Below, piece after piece: positions 1 to 8,587 of a stretch of 26,647 nucleotides of DNA. The translations under genes and the position numbers were made by a program. This stretch comes from an uncultured Ruminococcus sp. Lineage in GTDB: Bacteria; Bacillota; Clostridia; Lachnospirales; Lachnospiraceae. Within the stretch, counting starts at the first letter, position 1. Every line of letters starts with the position of its first letter. Under the pieces are notes generated by a model. It worked only from the letters and a program-made list of their open reading frames with translations. It had not been told where the DNA came from and made no database searches. The stretch covers positions 1 to 26,647 of the forward strand of contig CAKRLG010000027.1 of the NCBI GenBank assembly GCA_934359255.1. The letters are read 5' to 3'.

Positions 1-155
1 TCCAAACAAATTTGTCAAGGAGTATATACCATTTTTATTTTATGCGAGTCCATATGAAATAATGCATAAGTCTCCACACCCATAACTACTGAATCTCCTA
101 AACGGTGTCAGGCACTCTTACAATTTTTTTACAATTCTTCCCTTTCCAACACCCA
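1..155. other. AT-rich intergenic stretch, no supported gene
   Basis: No convincing gene is visible here. A 22-codon minus-strand frame (15-83) exists but has only a distant GGAG upstream and no recognisable product. The stretch leads straight into the palindromic element that starts at 156. Confidence 0.5.
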
Positions 156-343
156 GAAACCGGGTTCCTCACATCGAAAAACAGACACCCTTTTGCTGGT
201 GCCCTTAGCACAGATGAGATCCAGCATTTACGCAGGCTTTCGCGAGGGTCCGCTGACCCTCGTGAATATAGCCGTAGTTAATGCTTAGCTCAGCTGTGCG
301 TTACCAGCGGGTGTCTGTTTTTCGATGTGAGGAACCCGGTTTC
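156..343. repeat. Large foldback element, copy 1 of 3
   Basis: The outer arms 156-190 and 309-343 form a perfect 35-bp inverted repeat. Inside them, GCTGGT (195-200) pairs with ACCAGC (303-308), GCACAG (208-213) with CTGTGC (294-299), TGAG (215-218) with CTCA (289-292), GCATT (224-228) with AATGC (280-284) and GGCT (235-238) with AGCC (270-273). The apex is a 12-bp hairpin at 239-266 with loop 251-254. The apex and the internal-loop sequences recur at 15626-15840 and 26488-26647, whereas the outer arms differ completely. It lies 22 bp past the stop of the minus-strand ABC gene, with no U-run typical of a terminator. No reading frame of note is inside. Orientation of any transcript is unknown. 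Confidence 0.85.
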
Positions 344-365
344 GTCCGATTAGGAAAAAACTATA

Positions 366-2273
366 CTATGCCAGTTCCCCCGTATTCCCCGTATACAACT
401 GATAATATTTTCCTTTTTCTTCAATTAACTGGTCGTGTGTTCCACGTTCGATGATATGTCCGTTTTCAAGGACCATAATACAGTCACTGTTTCTTACGGT
501 GGACAGGCGGTGTGCGATGACGAAAGTGGTCCGTCCATGCATCAGCTTATCCATACCATCCTGTACCAGCTTCTCCGTTCTGGTATCAATGGATGAAGTC
601 GCTTCATCCAGAATCAGCACCGGCGGATCCGCTACCGCTGCACGGGCGATGGACAAAAGCTGTCTCTGTCCCTGACTCAGGTTCGCACCGTTATTCGTCA
701 GTTTCGTCTGATAGCCATCCGGCAGTCTCCGGATAAATCCATCCGCATTCGCCAGTTTAGCCGCCGCGATCACTTCTTCATCCGTAGCATCCAGCTTTCC
801 GTAACGGATATTTTCCATAACCGTATTCGTAAACAACTGCGTATCCTGAAGAACAATCCCCAGGGACCGACGCAGATCTGCTTTCTTAATCTTATTGATA
901 TTGATACCATCATAACGGATTTTTCCATCCTGGATATCATAAAAACGGTTGATCAGATTGGTGATCGTCGTCTTTCCTGCTCCGGTAGAACCAACAAAGG
1001 CAATCTTTTGTCCCGGTTTTGCAAAGAGTTTGATATCATGAAGAACCATCTTTTTCTCATCATATCCAAAGTCCACACCGTTAAATACCACATCACCTTC
1101 CAGCAGCTGATAAGTTGTTGTATTATCCGCTTTGTGGTAATGTTTCCATGCCCAGTGACCTGTATGTTTCTGTGCTTCCCGTACCTCGCCATTCTCAATT
1201 TCCGCATTCACCAGTGTAACATATCCTTCGTCCAGCTCCGGTTTTTCATCCAGGATACGGAAGATACGGTCTGCACCGGCCAGTGCCATAACCACACTGT
1301 TTAACTGCTGGCTGACCTGGTTGATCGGCATATTGATACTCTTGTTAAAGGTCAGGAAACTGGCCAGTGCACCAAGAGTCAGACCGCCAACTCCGTAAGT
1401 GGCAAAGATACCACCTGCGATCGCACATACCACATAACTGACATTTCCCAGCTGTGCATTGACAGGTCCCAGAATATTACCATATTTATTTGCATTGTTG
1501 GCACTGTCATAAAGTTCATCATTTAACTGATTGAACTTTTCCAGACTCTCTTCTTCGTGACAGAATACTTTTACTACTTTCTGTCCTTCCATCATCTCTT
1601 CGATATAACCGTTTACCGCACCCAGCGATTTCTGCTGTGCAAGGAAATATCTTCCGCTCAGTCCGGCTACTTTCTTCGTAGTAAACAGCATGATGGCGAT
1701 CATCACCAGAGATACCAGTGTCAGCGGTATACTCAGAATGATCATGCTGACAAAGACACTGACAATCGTGATCACACTGGATAACAGCTGTGGCATACTC
1801 TGACTGATCATCTGACGCAGCGTATCGATATCGTTCGTGTAAATCGACATGATATCGCCGTGCGCATGGGTATCAAAATATTTGATCGGCAGACTCTCCA
1901 TGTGATGGAACATATCATTTCGCAGATTCTTCAGTGTTCCCTGTGTCACATATACCATGATTCGGTTATAGGAAAAAGTAGCCAAAACACCGATCAGATA
2001 AAATCCTGCAACCCGCAGGATTGCTCCAAGCAGCGGTCCGAAATCCGGACTACTCTGCCCGATCAGTGGCATGATATACAGATCGATCAGATTTTTCATA
2101 AACATGGTTCCCTGGACATTGGCAATAACACTGACGAAAATACACACTGCCACGATCACCAGATGAATTCCATAGTTTTTTCCGACATATTTTAAAAGAC
2201 GCCCCATCAGTTTTCCCGGATTTTTAACCTGGGGTTTCATACCTCTCGGTCCTCTTGGTCCTGGTCCTGGCAT
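366..2273 (-). CDS. ABC exporter subunit, membrane-ATPase half (consensus ATPase site)
   Basis: This 635-residue half-transporter has an N-terminal six-helix ABC membrane domain (about residues 30-340) and a C-terminal nucleotide-binding domain. Walker A GSTGAGKTT lies near residue 430, the signature is LSQGQRQ, and Walker B ILDEATSSID lies near 555 with the catalytic Glu intact. About 40 residues around 350-390, holding a His/Trp-rich stretch, separate the two domains. It begins 2 bp after the stop of the partner ABC gene, with AAAGGAGG upstream of the ATG. The partner has Asp in place of the catalytic Glu, so the two probably form a heterodimeric exporter at the inner membrane, as in TM287/288 or BmrCD. 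The MarR gene at the operon head suggests a drug or toxic-compound substrate. The actual substrate cannot be read from sequence. Confidence 0.93.
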   Translation of the reverse strand: MPGPGPRGPRGMKPQVKNPGKLMGRLLKYVGKNYGIHLVIVAVCIFVSVIANVQGTMFMKNLIDLYIMPLIGQSSPDFGPLLGAILRVAGFYLIGVLATFSYNRIMVYVTQGTLKNLRNDMFHHMESLPIKYFDTHAHGDIMSIYTNDIDTLRQMISQSMPQLLSSVITIVSVFVSMIILSIPLTLVSLVMIAIMLFTTKKVAGLSGRYFLAQQKSLGAVNGYIEEMMEGQKVVKVFCHEEESLEKFNQLNDELYDSANNANKYGNILGPVNAQLGNVSYVVCAIAGGIFATYGVGGLTLGALASFLTFNKSINMPINQVSQQLNSVVMALAGADRIFRILDEKPELDEGYVTLVNAEIENGEVREAQKHTGHWAWKHYHKADNTTTYQLLEGDVVFNGVDFGYDEKKMVLHDIKLFAKPGQKIAFVGSTGAGKTTITNLINRFYDIQDGKIRYDGININKIKKADLRRSLGIVLQDTQLFTNTVMENIRYGKLDATDEEVIAAAKLANADGFIRRLPDGYQTKLTNNGANLSQGQRQLLSIARAAVADPPVLILDEATSSIDTRTEKLVQDGMDKLMHGRTTFVIAHRLSTVRNSDCIMVLENGHIIERGTHDQLIEEKGKYYQLYTGNTGELA

Positions 2274-2275
2274 GA

Positions 2276-4024
2276 TCAGGCACCTCCTTTCTCGTCAAAA
2301 TCTCCGCCGCCCTGGGTCTGAGATTCATATACTTCTCTGTAGATCTGATTATTGGCCAGCAGTTCTTCATGTGTACCAAAGCCGTCTACCTGACCGTCAT
2401 TCATGACGATGATCCGGTCTGCCCCCTGTACACTGGAGATTCTCTGTGCAATGATCAGTTTTGTCGTGCCCGGAATCTCTTTTGCAAAAGCTTCCCGGAT
2501 CCGAGCATCGGTGGCGGTATCAACCGCACTGGTAGAATCATCCAGAATCAGTACTTTCGGTTTCTTTAACAATGCTCTGGCAATACACAGACGCTGTTTC
2601 TGGCCACCGGATACATTGGAACCGCCCTGTTCGATAAACGTCTCATACCCTTCCGGCATCTTCTCGATAAATTCATCGGCACAGGCCAGCTGGCAGGCCC
2701 GGACGCATTCTTCTTTGCTGGCTTCTTTGTTACCCCAGCGCAGATTTTCCAGAATCGTTCCGGAAAACAGCACATTTTTCTGCAGTACCACAGCTACCTG
2801 ATTTCGTAATGTCTCCATATCATAAGACCGCACATCCATACCGCCGACCCGGATACTTCCGTTGGTCACGTCGTACAGACGGCTGATCAGGTTGACCAGG
2901 CTGGACTTTGCACTTCCGGTTCCACCGATAATACCGATGGTTTCACCGGCATGGATATTCAGATTGATATCTTTTAAGACATATTCGCCACTTCCTTTTT
3001 TGTAGCTGAAGTTTACATGATCAAAGACGATACTTCCATCTTTTACTTCTGTCACCGGTCTTTCCGGATTGGTCAGTTCCGGTTTTTCTTCCAGAACCTC
3101 TGTGATTCGTTCTGCACTCGCCACACTCATGGATACCATAACAAATACCATGGACACCATCATCAGGCTCATCAGAATATTCATACAATAAGTAAGAAGA
3201 CTCATCAGTTCTCCGGTAGTCAGCTGATCGGTTACAATCATCTTCGCACCCAGCCAGCTGATTCCGAGGATACAGCTGTATACCGCAAACTGCATCAAAG
3301 GTGCATTATAAGACAGGATCTTTTCTGCTTTTACAAACATTTTATATACATTGTAACTTGCTTTGGAAAACTTTTTGTCTTCGTAATCTTCTCTCACATA
3401 CGCTTTTACCACACGGATACCGGCAACATTTTCCTGCACACTCGCATTCAGATCATCATATTTTTTAAATACTTCCTGAAAATATCCGGACACCCGGCTG
3501 ATGATAAAGAACAGGCATGCGCCAAGGATAATAACTGCCACCAGATAAATACTTGCCAGTTTTGCATTGATATAAAAGGACATAATCATCGCACAGACCA
3601 TGCTGATCGGCGCACGCACAAACATACGAAGCAGCATCTGGTATGCATTCTGTACATTGGTTACATCCGTGGTCAGTCGTGTGATCAGTCCGGCGGTACT
3701 GAACCGGTCGATATTGGAAAATGAAAACTGCTGAATGTTTTCATACATGGCTTTTCGCAGGTTTCTTGCAAATCCTGCGGAAGCATTCGCTCCACAGACA
3801 CCACCCATGATACCTGCATACAGACCGATCAGTGCTGCCACGATCATCCATCCGCCTATGATACAGATATGGCGGATATCTCCTTTCTCCACACCATCAT
3901 CGATGATGGATGCCATGAGAAAAGGAATCAGCATCTCCATCAGGACTTCCAGAATCATAAATAACGGCGTCTTGATGGAGTCTTTCTTGAACTCTTTGAT
4001 CTGAGCTCCCAGCGTTTTAAGCAT
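2276..4024 (-). CDS. ABC exporter subunit with degenerate ATPase site
   Basis: The protein has 582 residues: an ABC membrane domain (about 15-310) and an ATPase domain. Walker A near residue 365 reads GGTGSAKSS, with Ala where the motif normally has the Gly before Lys. The signature SGGQKQR is intact. Walker B near 490 reads LILDDSTSAVD, with Asp instead of the catalytic Glu. That asymmetry is typical of the non-consensus half of heterodimeric ABC exporters. The start codon overlaps the marR stop as TAATG, so translation is probably coupled, and the partner gene follows after 2 bp. Exporter family membership is clear; the cargo is not. Confidence 0.93.
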   Translation of the reverse strand: MLKTLGAQIKEFKKDSIKTPLFMILEVLMEMLIPFLMASIIDDGVEKGDIRHICIIGGWMIVAALIGLYAGIMGGVCGANASAGFARNLRKAMYENIQQFSFSNIDRFSTAGLITRLTTDVTNVQNAYQMLLRMFVRAPISMVCAMIMSFYINAKLASIYLVAVIILGACLFFIISRVSGYFQEVFKKYDDLNASVQENVAGIRVVKAYVREDYEDKKFSKASYNVYKMFVKAEKILSYNAPLMQFAVYSCILGISWLGAKMIVTDQLTTGELMSLLTYCMNILMSLMMVSMVFVMVSMSVASAERITEVLEEKPELTNPERPVTEVKDGSIVFDHVNFSYKKGSGEYVLKDINLNIHAGETIGIIGGTGSAKSSLVNLISRLYDVTNGSIRVGGMDVRSYDMETLRNQVAVVLQKNVLFSGTILENLRWGNKEASKEECVRACQLACADEFIEKMPEGYETFIEQGGSNVSGGQKQRLCIARALLKKPKVLILDDSTSAVDTATDARIREAFAKEIPGTTKLIIAQRISSVQGADRIIVMNDGQVDGFGTHEELLANNQIYREVYESQTQGGGDFDEKGGA

Positions 4025-4500
4025 TACTCTCTCCTCCTGTTTGTTTCTCCCTGTTGAATCTCGATATTAGAACGCATCTTACGGATTACCCGGAAAAACA
4101 CTTTCAGATCTTCGTCTGAGATTCCCTGACGAAGCAGTGTTTCCATCTGATTGATATTTCGAATGGTTCCTTCCTCCATATCCACACCGAGTGCAGTCAG
4201 TTCCAGCTTTTTCAGTCTGGCATCCCGCTCCACACTGACTCTGCGAATGTAGCCTTTTTTTTCCATCAGCTTGAGAATTCCTGTGGCTGTCGATCTGGCA
4301 ATGGAAAATTCCGCTTCGATATCCCGCTGATACACTTCTCTTTCTTTGTGTTCATAAAGGAATCGAATGATCCAGCACTGCATCATCGTCATATCTTCTC
4401 CGCCGACCGAGGCACGGTAAGCAGCCATCCGGCTTTGGATCTCATTTTCCAGACGTTTGTTTTCATAACCGATGTGATCCTTATAGTCAATTTTCAGCAT
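4024..4500 (-). CDS. MarR-family transcriptional regulator
   Basis: This 158-residue winged-helix protein has the MarR layout: a helical dimer region, a recognition helix around residues 55-80 (FSIARSTATGILKLMEKKG), then a wing with RDARLKKLELTALG. The start at 4500 is preferred over an in-frame ATG at 4524 because AGGAGG sits 8 bases before it. It is the first gene of an operon with the two ABC genes and overlaps the next start by one base. Inverted repeats in its own promoter (4532-4565) suggest autoregulation. By analogy with MarR-ABC operons it probably represses the exporter until a ligand binds; the ligand is unknown. Confidence 0.92.
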   Translation of the reverse strand: MLKIDYKDHIGYENKRLENEIQSRMAAYRASVGGEDMTMMQCWIIRFLYEHKEREVYQRDIEAEFSIARSTATGILKLMEKKGYIRRVSVERDARLKKLELTALGVDMEEGTIRNINQMETLLRQGISDEDLKVFFRVIRKMRSNIEIQQGETNRRRE

Positions 4501-4531
4501 CCTTTTGCCCTCCTTTCTGTTCATTCGGATG

Positions 4532-4595
4532 CGAACAGTTCGGTAGCGTTCGTTCGTTCACGAACTATTTTATGACAGATTTCCTCACTTGTCAA
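4532..4595 (-). promoter_or_regulatory. Promoter and operator-like inverted repeats of the marR-ABC operon
   Basis: On the minus strand, TTGACA (4590-4595) and TAAAAT (4567-4572) are separated by exactly 17 bases. Immediately downstream are two GTTCG/CGAAC inverted repeats: 4552-4565 (4-base gap) and 4532-4542 (1-base gap). Their position at the transcription start fits repression by the MarR protein encoded next. The binding assignment is inference. Confidence 0.7.
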
Positions 4596-4624
4596 TACCA
4601 ACTCCCGGCAAAATATTTTAAATT

Positions 4625-4660
4625 AAAAAAGAGGCAGGTTGTATTTCTGCAACCTGCGCC
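4625..4660 (-). terminator. Rho-independent terminator of the rnfC2-metV-metF operon
   Basis: GCAGGTTG (4634-4641) pairs with CAACCTGC (4650-4657) around an 8-base loop. On the minus strand the stem is followed by a short CTC and a run of six U. It lies about 60 bases past the metF stop and before the marR promoter. Confidence 0.85.
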
Positions 4661-4721
4661 CTTCTTATTTTTCAACATCTTCCGGTCTACACCATCTGGA
4701 TGCGTTTTCTTTTATATACTT

Positions 4722-5600
4722 TTAGATCTCAGCCAGTTTCAGCAGATCCGGGATCTTGGATTCCCATCCGAGAGCCATGATATGAACACCCTGGCAGTAT
4801 GGCTTACACTCTTTGATGATACGTGCAGCGATCTCTACGCCGGTGATACCTGCTTTTGTTCTTTCTTTGTCGGCTTTCAGTTCTTCGATCATCTCATCCG
4901 GAACATGGATACCGGCAACGTTATTGTTCATGAATCTTACCATTCCGGCTGATTTCGGGATGATGATACCAACCTGTACCGGTTTTCCGAACTGTTTTGC
5001 TTTTTCCATGAATTTGATGAATTTTTCCGGCTCAAAAACAGCCTGTGTCTGGAAATATTCTGCACCGGCAGCTACTTTTCTTTCCATCTTAGCCAGCTGT
5101 GCGTCAACGGAATCGCTGCATGGAGATACAACAGCACCTTTGGAGAACTTCGGCGGTTCGCCAACCAACTGATTGCCACCCAGATCTACGCCTTCTTCCA
5201 GCAGTTTTACGGTATGCAGCAGAGATACGGAATCCAGGTCAAATACCGGTTTTGCCTGTGGATGGTCACCCATTTTGGTGTGGTCACCGGTCAGGCACAG
5301 GATGTTGTCGATACCGAACATAGCCGCACTCAGAAGATCAGACTCCAGAGCGATACGGTTTCTGTCACGACAGGCCAGCTGGAAGATCGGATTCATACCT
5401 GCATCTTTCAGGACTTTACACATAGCCAGAGAGCCCAGACGCATAACAGAAGACTGGTTATCGGTTACATTGACTGCATGAACATCTTTCAGATAAGTTT
5501 TCGCTTCTTCTACCAGTTCGTCCACGTGGATCCCTTTTGGCGGTCCTACTTCTGCAGAAACTACAAATTCACCACGGTCGAATAATTCTTTCATTTTCAT
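4722..5600 (-). CDS. Methylenetetrahydrofolate reductase, catalytic subunit MetF
   Basis: This 292-residue flavin-dependent TIM-barrel enzyme reduces 5,10-methylene-THF to 5-methyl-THF, the last folate step of the methyl branch of the Wood-Ljungdahl pathway. Family landmarks include AEVGPPKG near the N-terminus, VTDNQSS, QLACRDRNR, LTGDHTKMGDHPQAKPVFD, and AEYFQTQAVFE. Length matches stand-alone MetF. I prefer the ATG at 5600, with GGAG nine bases upstream, over a TTG at 5615. The gene is last in an operon after rnfC2 and metV. That set matches the MetF-MetV-RnfC2 complex described in Acetobacterium woodii and implies an electron donor other than simple free NADH. Confidence 0.95.
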   Translation of the reverse strand: MKMKELFDRGEFVVSAEVGPPKGIHVDELVEEAKTYLKDVHAVNVTDNQSSVMRLGSLAMCKVLKDAGMNPIFQLACRDRNRIALESDLLSAAMFGIDNILCLTGDHTKMGDHPQAKPVFDLDSVSLLHTVKLLEEGVDLGGNQLVGEPPKFSKGAVVSPCSDSVDAQLAKMERKVAAGAEYFQTQAVFEPEKFIKFMEKAKQFGKPVQVGIIIPKSAGMVRFMNNNVAGIHVPDEMIEELKADKERTKAGITGVEIAARIIKECKPYCQGVHIMALGWESKIPDLLKLAEI

Positions 5601-5658
5601 TATACATTGCTCCAATCATATTAATATTTTATAGATGCATCGTATTATGTATCTTATA

Positions 5659-6282
5659 TTATTTTGCTACTTCATCGTCTGTTGCAAAATTGTGAATCTG
5701 TGTCGGGCATTTCAGTACGTCCAGACGTCCGATGGCTTCCAGCCGTCTGTAGATACGTTCCCATCCACATTCCATCGTATTGTCAACTTCGCACATGCCG
5801 TTCTTGGAACCGCCGCACTGTCCGTTGACAAGGCTCTTGGAACATGCTGTGATCGGGCAGATTCCACCGGTCAGGTTCAGATAACATTCCCCACACTGGT
5901 CACATTTGTACTCTAACGGTGTCACACCCTGGAAACCAGGAAGCGGATAGGTATCGCAGGCTGCGCATACCTTCTTGTCGTCCAGATATTCTGCGATTGT
6001 CTGTACGCCAACACCACAGGAGAATACTAAAACCAGATCAGAGGCCTGGATCTTCTCCATATGTTTTTTCAGGCGTAATTCCATATTTTCCGGATTACAG
6101 ATATAATCGGTAGTCATGATTCCTGTTACATTGCCTTCAGCGGAGAGTTCCTTCTGAAGTTCTACAGCTTCTTTTTCCGGAAAATGCACTTCTTTACATC
6201 CATGGCAGTTGATGATGAAAACTTTTTTCCCTGCCACCAGAGAGTTGATCATCTCTTTGTCTTTTAACTGGGTAATTAACAT
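5659..6282 (-). CDS. MTHFR zinc/corrinoid-type partner subunit MetV (MTHFR_C domain)
   Basis: The 207-residue protein consists of the Cys-rich domain known as MTHFR C-terminal. Visible motifs are NCHGCKEVHF near residue 25, FSCGVGVQT, CDQCGECYLN, GGICPITACSKSLVNGQCGG and CEVDNTMECGW. In acetogens MetV binds MetF, carries metal/Fe-S cofactors and relays electrons to its flavin. The ATG is 1 bp beyond the rnfC2 stop, with AAGGGGG upstream, and metF follows after 58 bp. The whole protein closely resembles the N-terminal third of the neighbouring RnfC2, so one probably arose from the other by duplication. Confidence 0.92.
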   Translation of the reverse strand: MLITQLKDKEMINSLVAGKKVFIINCHGCKEVHFPEKEAVELQKELSAEGNVTGIMTTDYICNPENMELRLKKHMEKIQASDLVLVFSCGVGVQTIAEYLDDKKVCAACDTYPLPGFQGVTPLEYKCDQCGECYLNLTGGICPITACSKSLVNGQCGGSKNGMCEVDNTMECGWERIYRRLEAIGRLDVLKCPTQIHNFATDDEVAK

Positions 6283-6283
6283 A

Positions 6284-8248
6284 TTATTTCATCCCCCTTA
6301 CTGCATTTTTTCCGGCTTTGATTCTGTCAATAATCGAGATCTTGGAAGAACAGATATACTGGCAGCAGCGACATTCCACGCAATCCATTACATGCATGTC
6401 TCTCATGCCTTCCCAGTTCTCCTGATCTGCATATTTTACAAAATACAGCGGTGAAAGTTCCATCGGACAAACATCTACGCAGCGGCCGCACTTGATGCAA
6501 GCCTGCTCTTTTGTCTCATCGGTATCGATCGCGATGATACCGTTGGATCCTTTCATCATCGGTACTTCCAGGTCTTTTAACGGGAATCCCATCATCGGTC
6601 CGCCCATCTTAACCAGAACATCATCATCGGTAAATCCGCCACAGTAATCGATCAGCTCTTTTACGCTGGTACCGATCTTGATGACAAAGTTGCCCGGATG
6701 TTTGATCTTCTCGCCTGTTACTGTTGCAACACGCTCAACCAGAGGCATACCTTTCTGGATCGCATCGGAAATTGCTTTCACCGTACTGATATTATCTACC
6801 ACAACACCAACATCTGCCGGGAGTCCGCCACTTGGAACCTGTCTGCCCATAACACGTTTGATCAGAGTTTTCTCAGCGCCCTGCGGGTATTTGGTTCTTG
6901 CTACAAATACTTCCATATTGCCGATATTGGCAACTTTTTCCTGCATCAGTTCAATGGCATCCGGTTTGTTATCTTCAATGACGATAATACCTTTTTCAGC
7001 ACCTGTTGTTTTCAGGATTGCTTTTAAACCATAGATGATATCGTCTGCATATTCCAGGAGTACTCTGTGGTCTGCGGTCAGCAGAGGCTCACATTCACAT
7101 CCGTTCAGAAGAATGGTGTCTACCGGTTTCGCCGGTTTCAGTTTCACACAGGTCGGGAAACCTGCTCCACCCATACCAACGATACCTGCTTCGCGGATGA
7201 TATCAATGATCTCGTCCGGAGTCAGGTTGTCCAGATCTTTATGTGGCTGTACGGATTCGTGCAGAGTATTTTTACCATCCGATTCAATAACAACAGCCAT
7301 CACTTCGCTGCCTCTGGTTCCATGCATACGAGGTTCTACAGCAACTACGGTTCCGCTCACGCTGGAGTGTACCGGAGCACTGATAAATCCTGCTGCCTCA
7401 CCGATCTTCTGTCCGACTTTTACGGTATCTCCAACTGCAACGATCGGGTTTGCCGGAGCGCCCAGATGCTGGGACATGGAAATAACGACGGTCTTCGGAT
7501 CCGGGAATTTCTTCAGAGCGATATGCTCGCTGAATTCCTTGCGTTCTGACGGATGTACACCACCGTAATATCCGTTCAGTCTGTCTTCTCTTGCTGCTTT
7601 CACATAATCATTGATGACTTTGAAGTTTACTTTGGAGAAGTCACGTACCTGTACCGGCTGGTTCAGGAATTCTTCCAGGCGGCCCTGTTTTGCCAGTCTC
7701 TGATAGATCTTTTCCCATGCACAGTCCTTGTTCGGATCCACTTCACATTTTCCGTTCTTGGCTCCTCCACACTGTCCGTTGACAAGACTCTTCGAGCAGT
7801 CAACGATCGGACAGACACCACCGGTAACGTTCAGATAGCACTGTGCACATGCGTCACAGCTCTTTTTGGTAAGTGCCATACCGTGATGACCTCTGTAGTT
7901 GAGCGTATTACTTGCCGCAACCACCGGTTTTCCAGCCAGATCCGCAACCGTCTGGATACCAAGACCACAGGAGATCACAACTACGTTCTCTGTTCCTTCC
8001 GGAAGCAGATCCTGTAATTTTTTCTCTGTGTGCATCTTATTACATAAGAAATCAAACTTTGCACTGCCTGTGACGGTTTTTCCCTGCTGTGCGGCAAATG
8101 TTAAAAATTCGTCACAATCCGGCTCATCAACTGTTTCAAATTCTTTGAAACACTTGTTACAGGCAATCACGAACAGATTGTCTTTGCCTTCCAGTACTGA
8201 TGTAAGCTCATCATTGCTTTTCAGCTTATACTTCGTATAATTTTCCAA
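6284..8248 (-). CDS. RnfC2-like electron-transfer subunit fused to an N-terminal MetV domain
   Basis: At 654 residues this is longer than ordinary RnfC. Residues about 1-205 are a second MTHFR_C/MetV domain (CNKCFKEF, ISCGLGIQT, CDACAQCYLN, CSKSLVNGQCGGAKNGKCEVD). After that come an RnfC/NuoF-like region with a Gly-rich nucleotide-site motif GMGGAGFPT near 355 and LLNGCECEPLLTADHR, a soluble-ligand-binding segment, and two [4Fe-4S] motifs (CIKCGRCVDVC near 582, CVECRCCQYIC near 620). It probably oxidises NAD(P)H and passes electrons to MetV and MetF. The start is uncertain: I choose the TTG at 8248 with GGAAGG seven bases upstream, because the GTG at 8317 has no properly spaced ribosome site. 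It heads the operon. Confidence 0.88.
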   Translation of the reverse strand: MENYTKYKLKSNDELTSVLEGKDNLFVIACNKCFKEFETVDEPDCDEFLTFAAQQGKTVTGSAKFDFLCNKMHTEKKLQDLLPEGTENVVVISCGLGIQTVADLAGKPVVAASNTLNYRGHHGMALTKKSCDACAQCYLNVTGGVCPIVDCSKSLVNGQCGGAKNGKCEVDPNKDCAWEKIYQRLAKQGRLEEFLNQPVQVRDFSKVNFKVINDYVKAAREDRLNGYYGGVHPSERKEFSEHIALKKFPDPKTVVISMSQHLGAPANPIVAVGDTVKVGQKIGEAAGFISAPVHSSVSGTVVAVEPRMHGTRGSEVMAVVIESDGKNTLHESVQPHKDLDNLTPDEIIDIIREAGIVGMGGAGFPTCVKLKPAKPVDTILLNGCECEPLLTADHRVLLEYADDIIYGLKAILKTTGAEKGIIVIEDNKPDAIELMQEKVANIGNMEVFVARTKYPQGAEKTLIKRVMGRQVPSGGLPADVGVVVDNISTVKAISDAIQKGMPLVERVATVTGEKIKHPGNFVIKIGTSVKELIDYCGGFTDDDVLVKMGGPMMGFPLKDLEVPMMKGSNGIIAIDTDETKEQACIKCGRCVDVCPMELSPLYFVKYADQENWEGMRDMHVMDCVECRCCQYICSSKISIIDRIKAGKNAVRGMK

Positions 8249-8529
8249 TTGCTCACCTTCCTTGAAAAGATTTTTATCCTCATTACCTGTCTTTGCAAAT
8301 CTTGTTCGCCTCCGCACACTCCTGAAAAAGACCGCAAAAACCCGATAAATAAGTTCGTCCTATTAAATGTAACATAATTTCACAATATTATCCAGTTCTA
8401 TTAGCGATTTCTATAAAATTTTTGCATGAAAAGCACAAAATTTTTTATTTGTATCTCTAAAATCGTTTTATCAAGCCAGTTAGTAATATCTAATTTCAGA
8501 CAAGAACTGGGGATCCATAAATTTCCGAA
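8249..8529 (-). other. Upstream region of the rnfC2-metV-metF operon
   Basis: This AT-rich region must hold the operon promoter, but I see no clear -35/-10 pair. The minus strand contains TTACATTTAAT near 8361-8371 as a possible -10 area. Nothing resembling the THF or ZTP aptamer was found here. Confidence 0.4.
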
Positions 8530-8573
8530 AAAAGCAGCCGCCCGGTCATATCATCTGCCGGACGGCTGTTTTT
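8530..8573. terminator. Terminator after the formate/nitrite channel gene
   Basis: CAGCCGCCCGG (8535-8545) pairs with CCGGACGGCTG (8558-8568), one mismatch, around a 12-base loop. A T-run follows on the minus strand (six bases) and on the plus strand (five bases), so it can work in both directions. It serves the gene ending at 8588 and insulates the rnfC2 promoter region. Confidence 0.88.
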
Positions 8574-8587
8574 GTATTTTCCTGTAT

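Noticed and set aside
15..83. 22-codon minus-strand frame at the window start
   Set aside because: Very short, with the nearest GGAG twelve bases away and no recognisable sequence.
156..343. Element copy 1 as a simple terminator for the ABC operon
   Set aside because: No U-run follows the stem, and the element is far larger than needed and recurs in other contexts.
8249..8317. Longer rnfC2 start at the GTG 8317
   Set aside because: The purine-rich sequence touches the GTG with no spacing, and the added 23 residues show no domain similarity.
8355..8375. CRP/FNR-like TGTGA...TTACA dyad upstream of rnfC2
   Set aside because: Half-sites are one base too far apart and one is imperfect, in very AT-rich DNA.
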